Translations under genes and position numbers: made by a program
Part shown: piece by piece, positions 8,654 through 18,139 of the stretch
Position numbering within the stretch: the first letter of the stretch is position 1
How the letters are laid out: the number at the start of each line of letters is the position of its first letter
Origin: Natronococcus pandeyae
GTDB taxonomy: Archaea > Halobacteriota > Halobacteria > Halobacteriales > Natrialbaceae
Assembly (NCBI RefSeq): GCF_008122205.1
Contig: NZ_PHNJ01000006.1
Location: 62,001-126,000, forward strand
Direction of reading: 5' to 3'
Length of the DNA stretch: 64,000 bases
Notes under the pieces: model-generated
The model's database searches: none
Told to the model about the DNA's origin: nothing
Seen by the model: the letters and a program-made list of their open reading frames with translations, nothing else

Positions 8654-9541
8654 CTACGTTCCGTCGCGGTAGAGCCGCGCACCCTCGCCGACGGCCGTCT
8701 GGTAGGCCCGACTCTCGATTCCGGCGGCGTCGAAGGCGTCGATCATCGCCCCGGCGATGGCGCGCCGGTCGGGTTCGTGACAGACCGCGAGAACGCCCGG
8801 GCCGGCACCGCTGACGGTGACCCCGGTCGCGCCAGCCTCGAGTGCGGCCTCGCGGACCGCATCGTAGCCGTCGATGAGCGCGGATCGTTCGGGCGTGACG
8901 ATCTCGTCGCTCATTCCGGTTCCCACGAGGTCGGGATCGTCGCGGGTCATCCCCACGGTGAGCGTCGCGGCGTGGCCGACGGTGTCGACGACGTCCTCGA
9001 GTGCGGCCGCCTTCGGAACGACGCCGCGTGCGTCCCGCGTCGAGACGCTCGTCTCGGGAAGACACGCGACGAGCGGGATCGAAGCGTCGACCTGCGTCAC
9101 GCCGTCGTCGGTGGCGATCGTGAACCCGCCCAACAGGGAGGGGGCGACGTTGTCCGCGTGGGCCTCGCCGGAGACCAGGGCCTCGCCTTCGGCGGCGATC
9201 GGGACGAGTTCCTCCCGCGACAGCCCCCGATCGTACAGCGCGTTGAGGGCGACGGCCGCCGCGGCCGCGCTGGCCGCGGAGGAGCCGAGTCCCGAGGAGG
9301 GGCGAATCCCCTTGTCGATCCGGATCCGGGCAGGTGCGTCGAGCGCCTCCGCGACGGCGCCGACGGTGTTCTGTTCCGGATCCTCGGGAATGTACTGACT
9401 TCCCGCTCCGGTGATCGAAATCGTCGTCTCCGGGGCGCGCTCGACCCGGACCACGTCGGCGGGCGCCTCGAGAGCGACGCCGAAGACGTCGAAACCGCTC
9501 CCGAGGTTCGCACTGGTCGCTGGAGCCCGCACGGTGAACAT
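8654..9541 (-). CDS. thrB: Homoserine kinase
   Basis: A 295-residue GHMP-family kinase. It begins FTVRAPATSANLGSGFDVFG, has the ATP-binding loop PSSGLGSSAASAAAA and the C-terminal motif TGVTVSGAGPGVLAVC. It phosphorylates homoserine to O-phosphohomoserine for threonine synthesis. The start is placed at ATG 9541 (MFTVRAP), where family similarity begins; a longer form from 9568 would add nine residues. The length is normal for archaeal ThrB. The small membrane protein gene follows 11 bp downstream. Confidence 0.93.
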   Translation of the reverse strand: MFTVRAPATSANLGSGFDVFGVALEAPADVVRVERAPETTISITGAGSQYIPEDPEQNTVGAVAEALDAPARIRIDKGIRPSSGLGSSAASAAAAAVALNALYDRGLSREELVPIAAEGEALVSGEAHADNVAPSLLGGFTIATDDGVTQVDASIPLVACLPETSVSTRDARGVVPKAAALEDVVDTVGHAATLTVGMTRDDPDLVGTGMSDEIVTPERSALIDGYDAVREAALEAGATGVTVSGAGPGVLAVCHEPDRRAIAGAMIDAFDAAGIESRAYQTAVGEGARLYRDGT

Positions 9542-9664
9542 GCCGCTTTCTTCCGAGAGAACAGGCAAAAAGGTAGCGAACGACGGTGACTGCGTGCGTT
9601 GCCGGCGGTCGAGAGTTCGATTCGCGACCGACCCGAAGCGGAACCTCAGCGCCGAAAACCGCCG

Positions 9665-12655
9665 TTACTCCTGGTCCCCGTCGCCGAAGGTGAACACTTC
9701 GTCCGATCCGTCCACGTCCTCGTCGGTGCCGTCCGTGGCATCGTCGTCGGCATCCTGGTCGTCAGCCACTTCCTCGTGTCCGTCGGCCGCTTCCTCGAGT
9801 TCGTCGGCGACTTCGGCGAACGGGTCGTGCTGTTCGTCTTCGACCGCCCCCGTGTCCTCGATCGCTTCGAGCGGATCGCCGCCGGAGACGTCCGCGTCAG
9901 TTGGTTCGACCGCCAGCGGATCGTCGGCATTCACGTCACCCTCGTCCGGTTCGACGGGGTGGCCGGCGACCGGTTCGGCGTCGTCCGCCGGAGCCACGGT
10001 TTCTGCCTCGTTTGCGGTGTACTCCGACTCCGGAACGGAACCGGACGGCAGCGTCGAATCGACGGAGGAGTCCGTCGGTTCCGACCCCGGTTCGCCGGCA
10101 CCGTGGAACTCCGTCTGCACGGTGTCGTCTGGGGCTTCACTGGAGTCGACCAGTGGGTCGCCCTGTTCGTCATCCTCGGGGCCCGTCCCCTCCGGATCGA
10201 CTGGCGGTTCCCCTGCAGTTTCGGGAGCCACAGCGATCGACTCGGCGTCGCCTTCCGACGCGGCCGCGACAGTTTCCTCCTCCCCGTTCGTCGCGAGGAG
10301 TTCCTCCGCGTCGGCCGACGACTCCTCGATCGGAGGCTCGTCGGTACTGGTTTCGAATCGGTCGAGTCCTTCCGAAAGCTCCGCGGCCTGTTCGGAGAGG
10401 TTCGACGCGGACTTCGTCACTTCCGTCAGTGCAGTGGTCTGCTCTTCGGCTGCTGCAGCCACGTTCTCGGACTCGGCAGACGTCTGGTCGGAGATCGACG
10501 CGGCGTCGTCGACCATGGCGACGACCTCCTGGGTCGACGCCGCCTGTTCTTCGGTTGCCGCCGAAATCTCCTGTACGCCGACGTTCGTCTCCTGTGCGAG
10601 GTCGGTAATCTCCTCGAGGGCCTCGACCGCTTCGCGTACCTGTTCGCTGGCGTCGTCGATCTGGTCGCTGGTGACCTCGACCTCCTCGGCGGAGCGTTCG
10701 GTTCGCTCGCGGATCGACTCGAGCCGATCCTCGGCCTCGTTGGCCGCCTCGGCGACGTCCTCGGAGAGGGCTTTGACCTCCTTTGCGACCACGGCGAACC
10801 CTTCGTCGTCGTCACCGGACGCGGAGCGCGACGCCTCGATGTTGGCGTTCAGCGCCAGCATGTTGGTCTGGCGAGCGATCTCGGAGATCGTCGCGATCAG
10901 TTCGTCGATCTGCTGGACCTCCTCTTTGAGCTGGGTGATCTCGTCGACTGCCTGCTCGGATTCGGTTTCGATCTCGTTCATCGCCGTGATCGCCTCGTGG
11001 GCAGCGTCCTGCCCCTCGCGGCCCGTCTCGGCCGTTCGCTCGGCGATGTCGGCGACCTCGTTCGAGGAGGCGGCGATCTCCTCGGTCGTCGTCGAGAGCC
11101 CGCTCATCTCCTGGTTGACCGACTGCAGCGACTCGTTCTGCCGGTCGGCGCCGTCCGAAATCTCCTGGACGGAGCCGGTGACTTGCTCCGAGGCGGAGCG
11201 AACCTCCTCGCTCGAGGCGGTAACCTGTTCGCTGGCGATCGCGACCTCGGTCGCGAACCGGTTCAGTTCGGACACCGTCCCCTCGATCTCCTCGAGCATG
11301 TCGTTGAACTCCTCACCGATCTCTGCCATGACCTCGTTCTCGCTTTCCGTCTCTGCGCGGGCAGTGAGGTCGCCGTCAGCGGCTGCGCCCATGACGTCAC
11401 AGTACTCCGTCGCCTTCTCCTCCAGGTGGTCGTTGAGTTCTGCGACGCGTTCGCGTTCGCGTTCGGCCTCCTCCCGGGCGGCTTCGGCTTCCTCGATCTG
11501 CTCGCGCAGCGCGATCCGCATCGAGTCGAAGCCCTCGTAGAGCCGGCCGATGTTGTCGATCCGTTTGGTCTCGAGATCGACCTCGAGGTTCCCCTCCTCC
11601 ATCTCTCTCGCCTTGTTGGTGAGGCGGTCGGTCGCGACGGCCGTGTTGCGACCGAGTACGGCACCGACGAGACCGATCAGGAGCACGCCACCCGCGGTCG
11701 CCATCGTTCCGTACTGGTCGACGTCGTTGACGAAGCCGTAGGCCTCGTCCGTCGAGGTGTGCATCAACACGACCCAGCCCATGTCGGTCGTGTGGTAGGC
11801 CGCGACGTAGCCGTCCGGTCCGAACTCGTAGGGCTCGTTCTGGAGGGTGTCGCCCGGCTGGCTGTCGAACGCCATCGCGCCGGAGGCGTTCGCGTCGTCT
11901 TCCGCGAACGCCGCCTCGAGCAGTCCGTCGTCGTCGGCGTACTCCTGGCGGAACGCGTTCTCCGTGTAGTCGTCGATCAGCGCGTCCGCACCTGTTCCGG
12001 TGAACGTGTCGTCCGCGACGATCTCGCCCTCGGAATCGACGGCCATCGTGACGCGATCGCCCTCGACGGACTTGCCGAAGTCGGCCATCATGTCCTCGAG
12101 GTCGAACGTCATGACGAGCGCCGTATCGTCCGAGCCGCTGGTCTTGATGTAGTACGAGACGACCGGCGTTCCGTCGCTCTCGTAGGCTTCGGTCCGCTCG
12201 GCGGTCGAGGCCGACAGATCGTCGTTGACGTCGTTCGTCGCCGGGAAGTCGACGTCGTCGAGCGTCTCGGCCCCGTCCGTCGTGGTGGCCCGCAGCTCGT
12301 GGTCGTCGACGTCCACGTAGTGAACCGCGGTCACCTGATCGGAGTACTCGAGCAGGACGTTGTTCAGGTGGGCTTGAATCTCCGACTCGTTACCCGACTC
12401 GACGGTCGGCGTGTTAGACGTACTCGCCGTCACCCGTTTGTTCTGCTCGTTCCAGTTGTCGAGCGCGGTTGCCTCCTGTCCCGCGAGCGCCTCCTGGTCT
12501 TCCAGTGCGTTTTGCTCGACGCTGTCGGTGATCTGCGCGGTTCCGATAACCCCAATCAGACCGACCGACAGCCCGAGGATCAACAGTGCGATCCCGAACT
12601 TGACCGCGTACCTGCGCCGAATCGGCGCCGGCACCAGTCGTCGAAGGAACTCCAT
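9665..12655 (-). CDS. Methyl-accepting chemotaxis transducer with long acidic tail
   Basis: A 996-residue transducer. TM1 is near residues 17-40, an extracellular Cache-like sensor follows to about 315, TM2 is near 318-340, then a HAMP segment and a long coiled-coil signalling domain. The hairpin tip near residue 600 reads QTNMLALNANIEASR and VVAKEVKALSED, the standard CheA/CheW contact region. From about 765 to the end the protein is a low-complexity tail rich in Asp, Glu, Pro and Ser. It signals to the flagellar motor through CheA; the ligand is unknown. No che genes are adjacent. The start at ATG 12655 gives the shortest leader before TM1. Confidence 0.93.
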   Translation of the reverse strand: MEFLRRLVPAPIRRRYAVKFGIALLILGLSVGLIGVIGTAQITDSVEQNALEDQEALAGQEATALDNWNEQNKRVTASTSNTPTVESGNESEIQAHLNNVLLEYSDQVTAVHYVDVDDHELRATTTDGAETLDDVDFPATNDVNDDLSASTAERTEAYESDGTPVVSYYIKTSGSDDTALVMTFDLEDMMADFGKSVEGDRVTMAVDSEGEIVADDTFTGTGADALIDDYTENAFRQEYADDDGLLEAAFAEDDANASGAMAFDSQPGDTLQNEPYEFGPDGYVAAYHTTDMGWVVLMHTSTDEAYGFVNDVDQYGTMATAGGVLLIGLVGAVLGRNTAVATDRLTNKAREMEEGNLEVDLETKRIDNIGRLYEGFDSMRIALREQIEEAEAAREEAERERERVAELNDHLEEKATEYCDVMGAAADGDLTARAETESENEVMAEIGEEFNDMLEEIEGTVSELNRFATEVAIASEQVTASSEEVRSASEQVTGSVQEISDGADRQNESLQSVNQEMSGLSTTTEEIAASSNEVADIAERTAETGREGQDAAHEAITAMNEIETESEQAVDEITQLKEEVQQIDELIATISEIARQTNMLALNANIEASRSASGDDDEGFAVVAKEVKALSEDVAEAANEAEDRLESIRERTERSAEEVEVTSDQIDDASEQVREAVEALEEITDLAQETNVGVQEISAATEEQAASTQEVVAMVDDAASISDQTSAESENVAAAAEEQTTALTEVTKSASNLSEQAAELSEGLDRFETSTDEPPIEESSADAEELLATNGEEETVAAASEGDAESIAVAPETAGEPPVDPEGTGPEDDEQGDPLVDSSEAPDDTVQTEFHGAGEPGSEPTDSSVDSTLPSGSVPESEYTANEAETVAPADDAEPVAGHPVEPDEGDVNADDPLAVEPTDADVSGGDPLEAIEDTGAVEDEQHDPFAEVADELEEAADGHEEVADDQDADDDATDGTDEDVDGSDEVFTFGDGDQE

Positions 12656-12676
12656 TGATAGGACACGGGTATCATC

Positions 12677-12710
12677 ACCAATACATAAATGGTCAGTCTC
12701 CATTATTGGT
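12677..12710 (-). promoter_or_regulatory. Dyad flanking the transducer TATA box
   Basis: Inverted arms accaata (12677-12683) and tattggt (12704-12710), with inner aatgg/ccatt, enclose an AT-rich core that reads as a TATA element (tttatgta) on the minus strand about 32 bp before the transducer ATG. The arrangement would suit a repressor or activator site. It may also be chance structure in an AT-rich promoter. Confidence 0.4.
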
Positions 12711-12913
12711 ATTGATAATTGGACGGGTCGTCTCGGCCGCAAAAGCTACGTGGCCTGTGTCACCACTCACCGCGGAGAATACAGGGAATGCTCGAGACGG
12801 ATTTTTCATCAAACATCAGAGAGAATGGGTGGGAACACCTCCCGATGAAAACTCGCGTCCTGGTGTTCGTACTGGGCGACGAGTGATCGGCGGCGAAGGA
12901 GAAGGAGGGATCC

Positions 12914-14182
12914 CTAATCGTCCGTCGTGGAGTCGACCGGTCGGTCCGTCTCGACGAACCGGTCGAGTCCCGCAGCCAGCGCCACGGACAGGAGCATCCC
13001 GACGAGCGCGAAGCCTGCGATCATCACGAAGAACCATCCCAGCGAGACGTCGAGGACGAACCCGCCGAGCGCGATACTGGCGGCGCCGAGACCGAACTCG
13101 CCCAGATAGGTGTAGCCGTAGGAGAGCCCACGACTGTCCGCCGGCGTGTAGACCGCGACCGCGTTCTGGTAGAACGGCTGGATGGCGAACAGGAAGAAGC
13201 CGAAGACTCCACAGAGAGCGGCGATCGCCACCAGCCCCATTCCGGTGACCGGAACGAACGCAACCGCCAGTACCACGAGCACGGCGAAGATGGCCGCCAG
13301 GCCGCGCGCGGGCGGCACTCGGTCCGTGAGCTTCCCGCCGACGTACTGGCCGCCCATCCCGACGACCAGCAGGCCGACGTAGATGTAGAAGGACGGTTCG
13401 ATCCCCTCGAGCCCCGTCGGGAGCGCCAGTCCCGCTATCGCGGGCAGTCCGTACAGGATCTCGGGGAGGAAGGTGAGCATCCCCCGGTAGTACAGCCCTT
13501 CGAAGGTGACGATGACGAAGACGACGGCGAACGCGCTCGCGAAGAGGGCCTTCGAGTTCCCGACGAGCGTCGAGAGCGACAGCGCCTCGTCCGGGCCCGC
13601 GTCGACGTCGTCCTCGACCGCCGCGGTCGGCTCGAACTCCGCCGAGAGGCCGTAGAGAACGGCGAGGAGTCCGGGAAGGGCGAGCAGTGCGGCGACGAGT
13701 TGCCAGTCGAGGAAAATCAGCATGGTCGCGGCGGCGAACGGGCCGAGCGCGATGCCGATATTGCCGGCGATGCCGTGCCAGGCGAACACGGTCCCGCGTT
13801 CCTCGACGCCGGTGCTGATGAGCGCCAGGCCCGCGGGATGGTAGATGCTCGCGGCGATCCCCCACAGCAGCAAGCCGACGGCGATCATGTAGATCGAGGT
13901 ACTCGTCGCGAGGACGACGAACGCGAGGCTCATCCCCGCGAGACAGAGCACGATGAGTCGCTTCGTTCCGTACCGGTCCGCCAGAATCCCGCCCGGCAGG
14001 GCGCCGATCCCGAACGGTGCGTAACCGAGCGCGACGACGAGTCCCATCAGGGCGACGGCGACGTCGAACTCGGCGACCCAGACGACCAGAAAGATCGGAA
14101 TCGCCGTCTCGAACCAGTGAACCAGCGCGTGACCGGCCATCGTGAAGCCGGCGATCGATCGATCGTTTGCGTTCAGTGCCAT
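12914..14182 (-). CDS. Major facilitator superfamily transporter
   Basis: A 422-residue carrier with 12 predicted helices. The first half has the MFS loop GGILADRYGTKR between TM2 and TM3, and YHPAGLALISTGVEERGTVFAWHGIAGNIG around TM4-TM5; the second half has GGQYVGGKLTDR at the equivalent loop. Sequence character is closest to the fosmidomycin-resistance/sugar-type exporters, but the substrate cannot be read from it. It stands as a single gene; about 170 bp without genes separate it from the transducer's divergent promoter region. Confidence 0.88.
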   Translation of the reverse strand: MALNANDRSIAGFTMAGHALVHWFETAIPIFLVVWVAEFDVAVALMGLVVALGYAPFGIGALPGGILADRYGTKRLIVLCLAGMSLAFVVLATSTSIYMIAVGLLLWGIAASIYHPAGLALISTGVEERGTVFAWHGIAGNIGIALGPFAAATMLIFLDWQLVAALLALPGLLAVLYGLSAEFEPTAAVEDDVDAGPDEALSLSTLVGNSKALFASAFAVVFVIVTFEGLYYRGMLTFLPEILYGLPAIAGLALPTGLEGIEPSFYIYVGLLVVGMGGQYVGGKLTDRVPPARGLAAIFAVLVVLAVAFVPVTGMGLVAIAALCGVFGFFLFAIQPFYQNAVAVYTPADSRGLSYGYTYLGEFGLGAASIALGGFVLDVSLGWFFVMIAGFALVGMLLSVALAAGLDRFVETDRPVDSTTDD

Positions 14183-14270
14183 CGAGTCAGTATCCGAACG
14201 GCAACGTGCCGACTATTTAGCCGCTTGGATACGGGCTAACTGCAGCGCGATCGAGTGCCGAAACGGAGAC

Positions 14271-15530
14271 TCAGAACAGGTAGTCGCGCTCGAGATCCTG
14301 CGGGAGGATCACGTCGATCTCGCCGGCGGACTCGTACTCGTGGAGCAACTCGATCGCCGTCTCGAAGTCCTCGAGCAGGTCGTCCTCGAGTCGGTGGTAG
14401 AAAAACGAGGTGATGCCGCGCATCTCGGCGGTTCGCTCGAGTTCGGTCGCCATCCGTTCGGCGCTCGGGTCGCCGATACGGGAATTCAGGACGTGATTAA
14501 CGTTGTAGCCCTGGACGGGGTGACCGCCGCCGAAGCCGAGGTCGTGGTACTCGTCGATCAGTTCGAGCGTCGTCGCGTCGTAGGAGCCGTGGGGGTAGGC
14601 GAAGTAGCGGGCACCTTCGTCGAACCCTTCGTTCTCGAGCCACTCCTTGCCCCGGCGGATCTCTTCTTCCTGTTCGTCCGGTTCGAGATCCGCGAGTTCG
14701 GGGTGGTTGTAACAGTGGTTGCTGATGACCCAGCCGGCGTCGTGGAGTTCGTGCGTCTGGTCGACCGTGATTCGGGGCAGGCCACCGGGATCCGTCACGC
14801 CCGACGTCTCGGCTTCGATCCGACCGGGATTGACGAACGTTACCGCCGGGTAGCCGTACTCCTCGAGGACCGGGAGCGCTTCCGTATAATCGGTGACGTG
14901 GTTGTCGTCGAACTGGATCATCACCTTCCCGGTCTCGGGACGGGGAACGAAGTGGAGGTCGTCGAACCAGACCGTCGGCTCCCGGCCCTCGTCCGTCCAT
15001 ATGTGCAGTTGTACTTTGCTGACGGTCGTAGGGTCGAACGCGTCGTCACGTCCGTCGACACCGAAGTTGTACCGCATGAGCGGCAACTCCCCTCTCGAGC
15101 CGCGGCGGTAGTCGATCCGGTTTCCGTCGGCGTCGAACAGGCGGAGCCACGGGAAGACGAAGTCAGAACTCGCCATCGCGACGCCAGGGACGACGTCGGC
15201 GAGGTCGAACGGCGACTCATACTCGAGCGAGAGCTGTGTCGCTTCCGCCGCCGCAGGGATCTCGACTCGCGCGCTCTGGGAGCCGACGAGAACGCGGTCG
15301 GCGTCGGCGTCCATCGAGCCGCCGTCGATCGACCAGCGGGAGAGCTCCTCGAAGTCGTCCGCCGCCTCGGGAATCAGCGGTTCCCGGGGTTCCGTGGAGT
15401 CTGGCTTCGTCTCGTCGTCGTCGCTCGAGCCGTTGCGATTCGAGGTGGTCTCGGACTCGAGTGTATCCGATCCGGCACACCCGGCGAGACAGACCGCGGA
15501 CGCGGCCGCGAGATACGCGCGTCGCTTCAT
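14271..15530 (-). CDS. Polysaccharide deacetylase (NodB/CE4) lipoprotein
   Basis: A 419-residue exported protein. KRRAYLAAASAVCLAGC gives a Tat-like signal and lipobox, followed by an Asp/Ser linker and a strand-rich domain of about 160 residues. The C-terminal half is a NodB domain: motif 1 is MIQFDDNH (aspartates kept, though the usual TFDDG is altered), motif 2 is SNHCYNHPEL (the H-x3-H metal ligands), motif 3 is FAYPHGSYD. CE4 enzymes remove N-acetyl groups from polysaccharides; here it would act at the cell surface or on extracellular glycan. The start ATG at 15530 is preferred to an in-frame TTG at 15539. Confidence 0.85.
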   Translation of the reverse strand: MKRRAYLAAASAVCLAGCAGSDTLESETTSNRNGSSDDDETKPDSTEPREPLIPEAADDFEELSRWSIDGGSMDADADRVLVGSQSARVEIPAAAEATQLSLEYESPFDLADVVPGVAMASSDFVFPWLRLFDADGNRIDYRRGSRGELPLMRYNFGVDGRDDAFDPTTVSKVQLHIWTDEGREPTVWFDDLHFVPRPETGKVMIQFDDNHVTDYTEALPVLEEYGYPAVTFVNPGRIEAETSGVTDPGGLPRITVDQTHELHDAGWVISNHCYNHPELADLEPDEQEEEIRRGKEWLENEGFDEGARYFAYPHGSYDATTLELIDEYHDLGFGGGHPVQGYNVNHVLNSRIGDPSAERMATELERTAEMRGITSFFYHRLEDDLLEDFETAIELLHEYESAGEIDVILPQDLERDYLF

Positions 15531-15660
15531 GTACGACAAGCTGTCTGTCAGTATCGGCTATTGTTATGGCCGGGTTTCTCTCGACGGCAACGAGTAAGGG
15601 GGCGGAAAACGATCTAGGGGACGGTTCTGCTCGCGTGAACAGCCAGTGAGTAGACGGCGC

Positions 15661-16257
15661 TCACTCCTTCTCGCCCGCAGTCTCGTCGACGCCGACGGCC
15701 TGCGAGACGTCGACGTCCTCGGGTTCCTCCTGGCCGCCGACGACCAGGTCGCCGTCTTCAGTTTCGACGTAGACGTCGTCGGCGAAGCCGCCCTCGGCGT
15801 AGGGGTGTTCCGGTTCGTCGAGCTTTTCGGGCGTCGACGGTGCCTCGGGGATCCCCTCCGGCGGTTCGAACTGCCCGAGCGGGTCGTCGATTGTGACGTC
15901 CCAGCGCTCGAAGAACTCCCGATAGCGGTCGTAGTGGTCGTCGAGTTCGTCGGTCGGGAACTCCATCATCTCGGTCCAGCCGTGGTTGTAGAAGTCGAAG
16001 TTGGCCTGGATGTGCGTAATCTCGCGGGCTTCGGCCTCCGAGTACCCCTCTTGAAGCGCGCGCAGGTAGCTATCCATCGTCGCGTCGAAGAAGGCGTCGA
16101 GTCGGTCCGTTCGTTCCTCGGCGTGGGCCGGGTCGGCCTTCTTCGTGAATATCTTCGTGTGGAGTCGGACGAGGCCGGACTTGGCGACCGAGCGGACGAC
16201 CGGCGTTTCGAGTGCCTTACGAGACGCGAAGTGACGCGCGTTCTGACGGATCTTCAT
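15661..16257 (-). CDS. Conserved haloarchaeal protein, DUF6149 type
   Basis: A 198-residue soluble protein starting MKIRQNARHFASRKALETPVV. A helical middle part contains LDAFFDATMDSYLRALQEGYSEAEAREITHI with a following FYNHGW segment, and the C-terminal 70 residues are acidic and probably flexible. The start pattern matches, from memory, the family named DUF6149; the function is unknown. Upstream frame to 16461 is basic and belongs to the intergenic region shared with the divergent reductase gene at 16478. Confidence 0.75.
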   Translation of the reverse strand: MKIRQNARHFASRKALETPVVRSVAKSGLVRLHTKIFTKKADPAHAEERTDRLDAFFDATMDSYLRALQEGYSEAEAREITHIQANFDFYNHGWTEMMEFPTDELDDHYDRYREFFERWDVTIDDPLGQFEPPEGIPEAPSTPEKLDEPEHPYAEGGFADDVYVETEDGDLVVGGQEEPEDVDVSQAVGVDETAGEKE

Positions 16258-16477
16258 GGACGGATCTATGGAGGCGACCCTCAAGAGCGGTTCGGAGGGG
16301 GCGAAGCGTTCGGAAGAACGAAGGGAACGATAGCTGTGGGGTGTTCGAACAGTTCCGGACGAGCGTCTGCGGACCGGATTCGACAATCGACTGAACAACT
16401 GTTGGGGAACGGAGGGACCACACAGAAAGTAGACGAGATAGCAATCCACTTTAACCCGCATTACGAACGGTCACGGT

Positions 16478-17716
16478 ATGACCGAGTACGTCATCATCGG
16501 TGACGGGATCTCGGGCAGCTCGGCTGCCGAGACCCTCCGGGAGGAAGACCCGGAGTCTTCGATTACCGTCATCACCGATGAGGGGGAGCCACTGTATAAC
16601 CGCATTCTGATCAAAGAGCACGCGAAAGGGAAGCTCCCGGAGGCCCCGATCTCGATCCACGACGAGGGGTGGTACGAGGAACGCGACATCGATCTCTCGC
16701 TCAACACTCACGTTACCGGCCTCGATACCGACGCGAAGACGATTCACACCCACGAGGGTGCGGACATCTCCTACGACAAACTGCTGATCGCGACCGGCGG
16801 GACGCCCACGCAACTGCCCGTCGACAACAGTGACGCCGACGGGATCCATCACTTCTGGACCTTCCAGGACGCTCGCAAGATCCGCGAGAGCGCGGACGCC
16901 GCCGACGAAGGCGTAATCGTCGGTGCCGGACTCCTCGGGATCGACTTCGCCGCCGTCTGTGGTGCACAGGGCGTCGAAGGCAAGTATCTCATGCGTGGCG
17001 ACCGCTGGTGGCGCTACGCCCTCTCGAACGAGGGCGCGGAGATCATGCACGAGGGGATGCGCGAGAAGGGCGTCGAACCCGTGTTCGATAGCGGCGTCGA
17101 TCACTTCGAGACGGACGACGACGGTCGCGTCGTCGCCGCCGTCGATCCCAACGGCGATCGCTACGAGTGTGACTTCGCGGGCGTCGCAATCGGACTGACG
17201 TTCAACACCGAGTTCCTCGGCGACATCGGACTCGAGCAGGAGAATGGGATCCTGGTCGACGAGTACATGCAGACGAACCTCGAGGACGTCTACGCGGCCG
17301 GCGACATCACCCGCTTCCACGACGTGTTGCTCGGCGAGCGGGCCCAGAACGGTTCGTGGGGCTCCGCGAAGGAGCAGGGCCGTGTTGCCGGCGTCAATAT
17401 GGCTGCGGACGACGAGGCCGAAGGCTTCCAGTGGGTCTCCTCGTACTCGATCACGCACTTCGACTTCCCCTTCCTTTCGTTTGGTCACCCGACGCTCGGC
17501 GACGACTACGCCGAGCGAAAGTACAGCGACACCGAGTGGCGCCGCGTCGCCTTCAAAGACGGGAAGATCGTCGGCGGTGTTCTCATCGGCGACCTCTCGC
17601 CCCAGAGCAAGTTCAAGCAGCTGATGCGCGAACAGCGCGTCGTCGCCGACCAGAAGGAAGTGCTGCTCGAACAGACCGTCGATCTCGACAACCTCGCGCC
17701 GCCACAGGAGCAGTAA
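16478..17716 (+). CDS. FAD-dependent pyridine nucleotide-disulfide oxidoreductase family protein
   Basis: A 412-residue two-dinucleotide-fold flavoprotein. The N-terminal FAD motif is VIIGDGISGSSAAETL, the second nucleotide fold has GVIVGAGLLGIDFA, and the second FAD contact is DVYAAGDITRF near residue 275. There is no redox CxxxxC, so it resembles rubredoxin/ferredoxin reductases and the N-terminus of NirB rather than lipoamide dehydrogenase. It probably moves electrons between NAD(P)H and a small redox partner. The C-terminal 100 residues, starting near SSYSITHFDFPF, are the usual dimer domain. It is transcribed alone. Confidence 0.85.
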   Translation: MTEYVIIGDGISGSSAAETLREEDPESSITVITDEGEPLYNRILIKEHAKGKLPEAPISIHDEGWYEERDIDLSLNTHVTGLDTDAKTIHTHEGADISYDKLLIATGGTPTQLPVDNSDADGIHHFWTFQDARKIRESADAADEGVIVGAGLLGIDFAAVCGAQGVEGKYLMRGDRWWRYALSNEGAEIMHEGMREKGVEPVFDSGVDHFETDDDGRVVAAVDPNGDRYECDFAGVAIGLTFNTEFLGDIGLEQENGILVDEYMQTNLEDVYAAGDITRFHDVLLGERAQNGSWGSAKEQGRVAGVNMAADDEAEGFQWVSSYSITHFDFPFLSFGHPTLGDDYAERKYSDTEWRRVAFKDGKIVGGVLIGDLSPQSKFKQLMREQRVVADQKEVLLEQTVDLDNLAPPQEQ

Positions 17717-17808
17717 GACGCCAGTTTGCGCTCGTTTTCCGGCCCAGATTCGGCTTCCCGGGACTCGGTGGGCCCGACCTCACAGCCGTTCGACAGTCCA
17801 GCCGAACA

Positions 17809-17815
17809 TTTATAT
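17809..17815 (+). promoter_or_regulatory. TATA box of the 73-residue protein gene
   Basis: The sequence tttatat, isolated in GC-rich DNA, is centred 32 bp before ATG 17844, which gives a leader of only a few nucleotides at archaeal spacing. Confidence 0.55.
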
Positions 17816-17843
17816 CGCCAGAGTGTGTTTGTCACTGACACGC

Positions 17844-18065
17844 ATGGCAACCAGTAGCACCACCAGTCGGTCCCTCACGCTCAGGCGCGTCGAGTCAGTC
17901 GATGCGGCAACGACCGTTCAGCACGTCGATCAGCTCGACGAAGAGACGCTGGAGGCGTTCTACCGCGCGCTCGAGGGGGGCCGTTCGCTGGCTGCTACCG
18001 GAACCGACCTCGAGCTGGGGACGGTCGTCGTCGCCACTGACTACTACCGAGTCGAGCCGAGATAG
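17844..18065 (+). CDS. Small haloarchaeal protein of unknown function
   Basis: A 73-residue protein starting MATSSTTSRSLTLRRVES. The pattern of a helix DQLDEETLEAFYRALEGGR followed by two strands GTDLELGTVVVATDYYRVE suggests a small alpha/beta domain; no family is recognised. A well-placed TATA box supports the ATG at 17844. An in-frame codon 21 bp upstream could also start but lies inside the promoter-to-start spacing. Confidence 0.7.
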   Translation: MATSSTTSRSLTLRRVESVDAATTVQHVDQLDEETLEAFYRALEGGRSLAATGTDLELGTVVVATDYYRVEPR

Positions 18066-18139
18066 CTATCACGAGCGGCTGTTCTGACGTCGTTAGAAGT
18101 ATCGAAGCCGTTTTCCCCCGTGCGCGTTTTCGATAGCGT

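Noticed and set aside
9599-12658. 1019-codon open frame on the plus strand opposite the transducer
   Set aside because: Composition is an artefact of the opposite coding strand; the minus frame has clear transducer motifs, two helices and a promoter.
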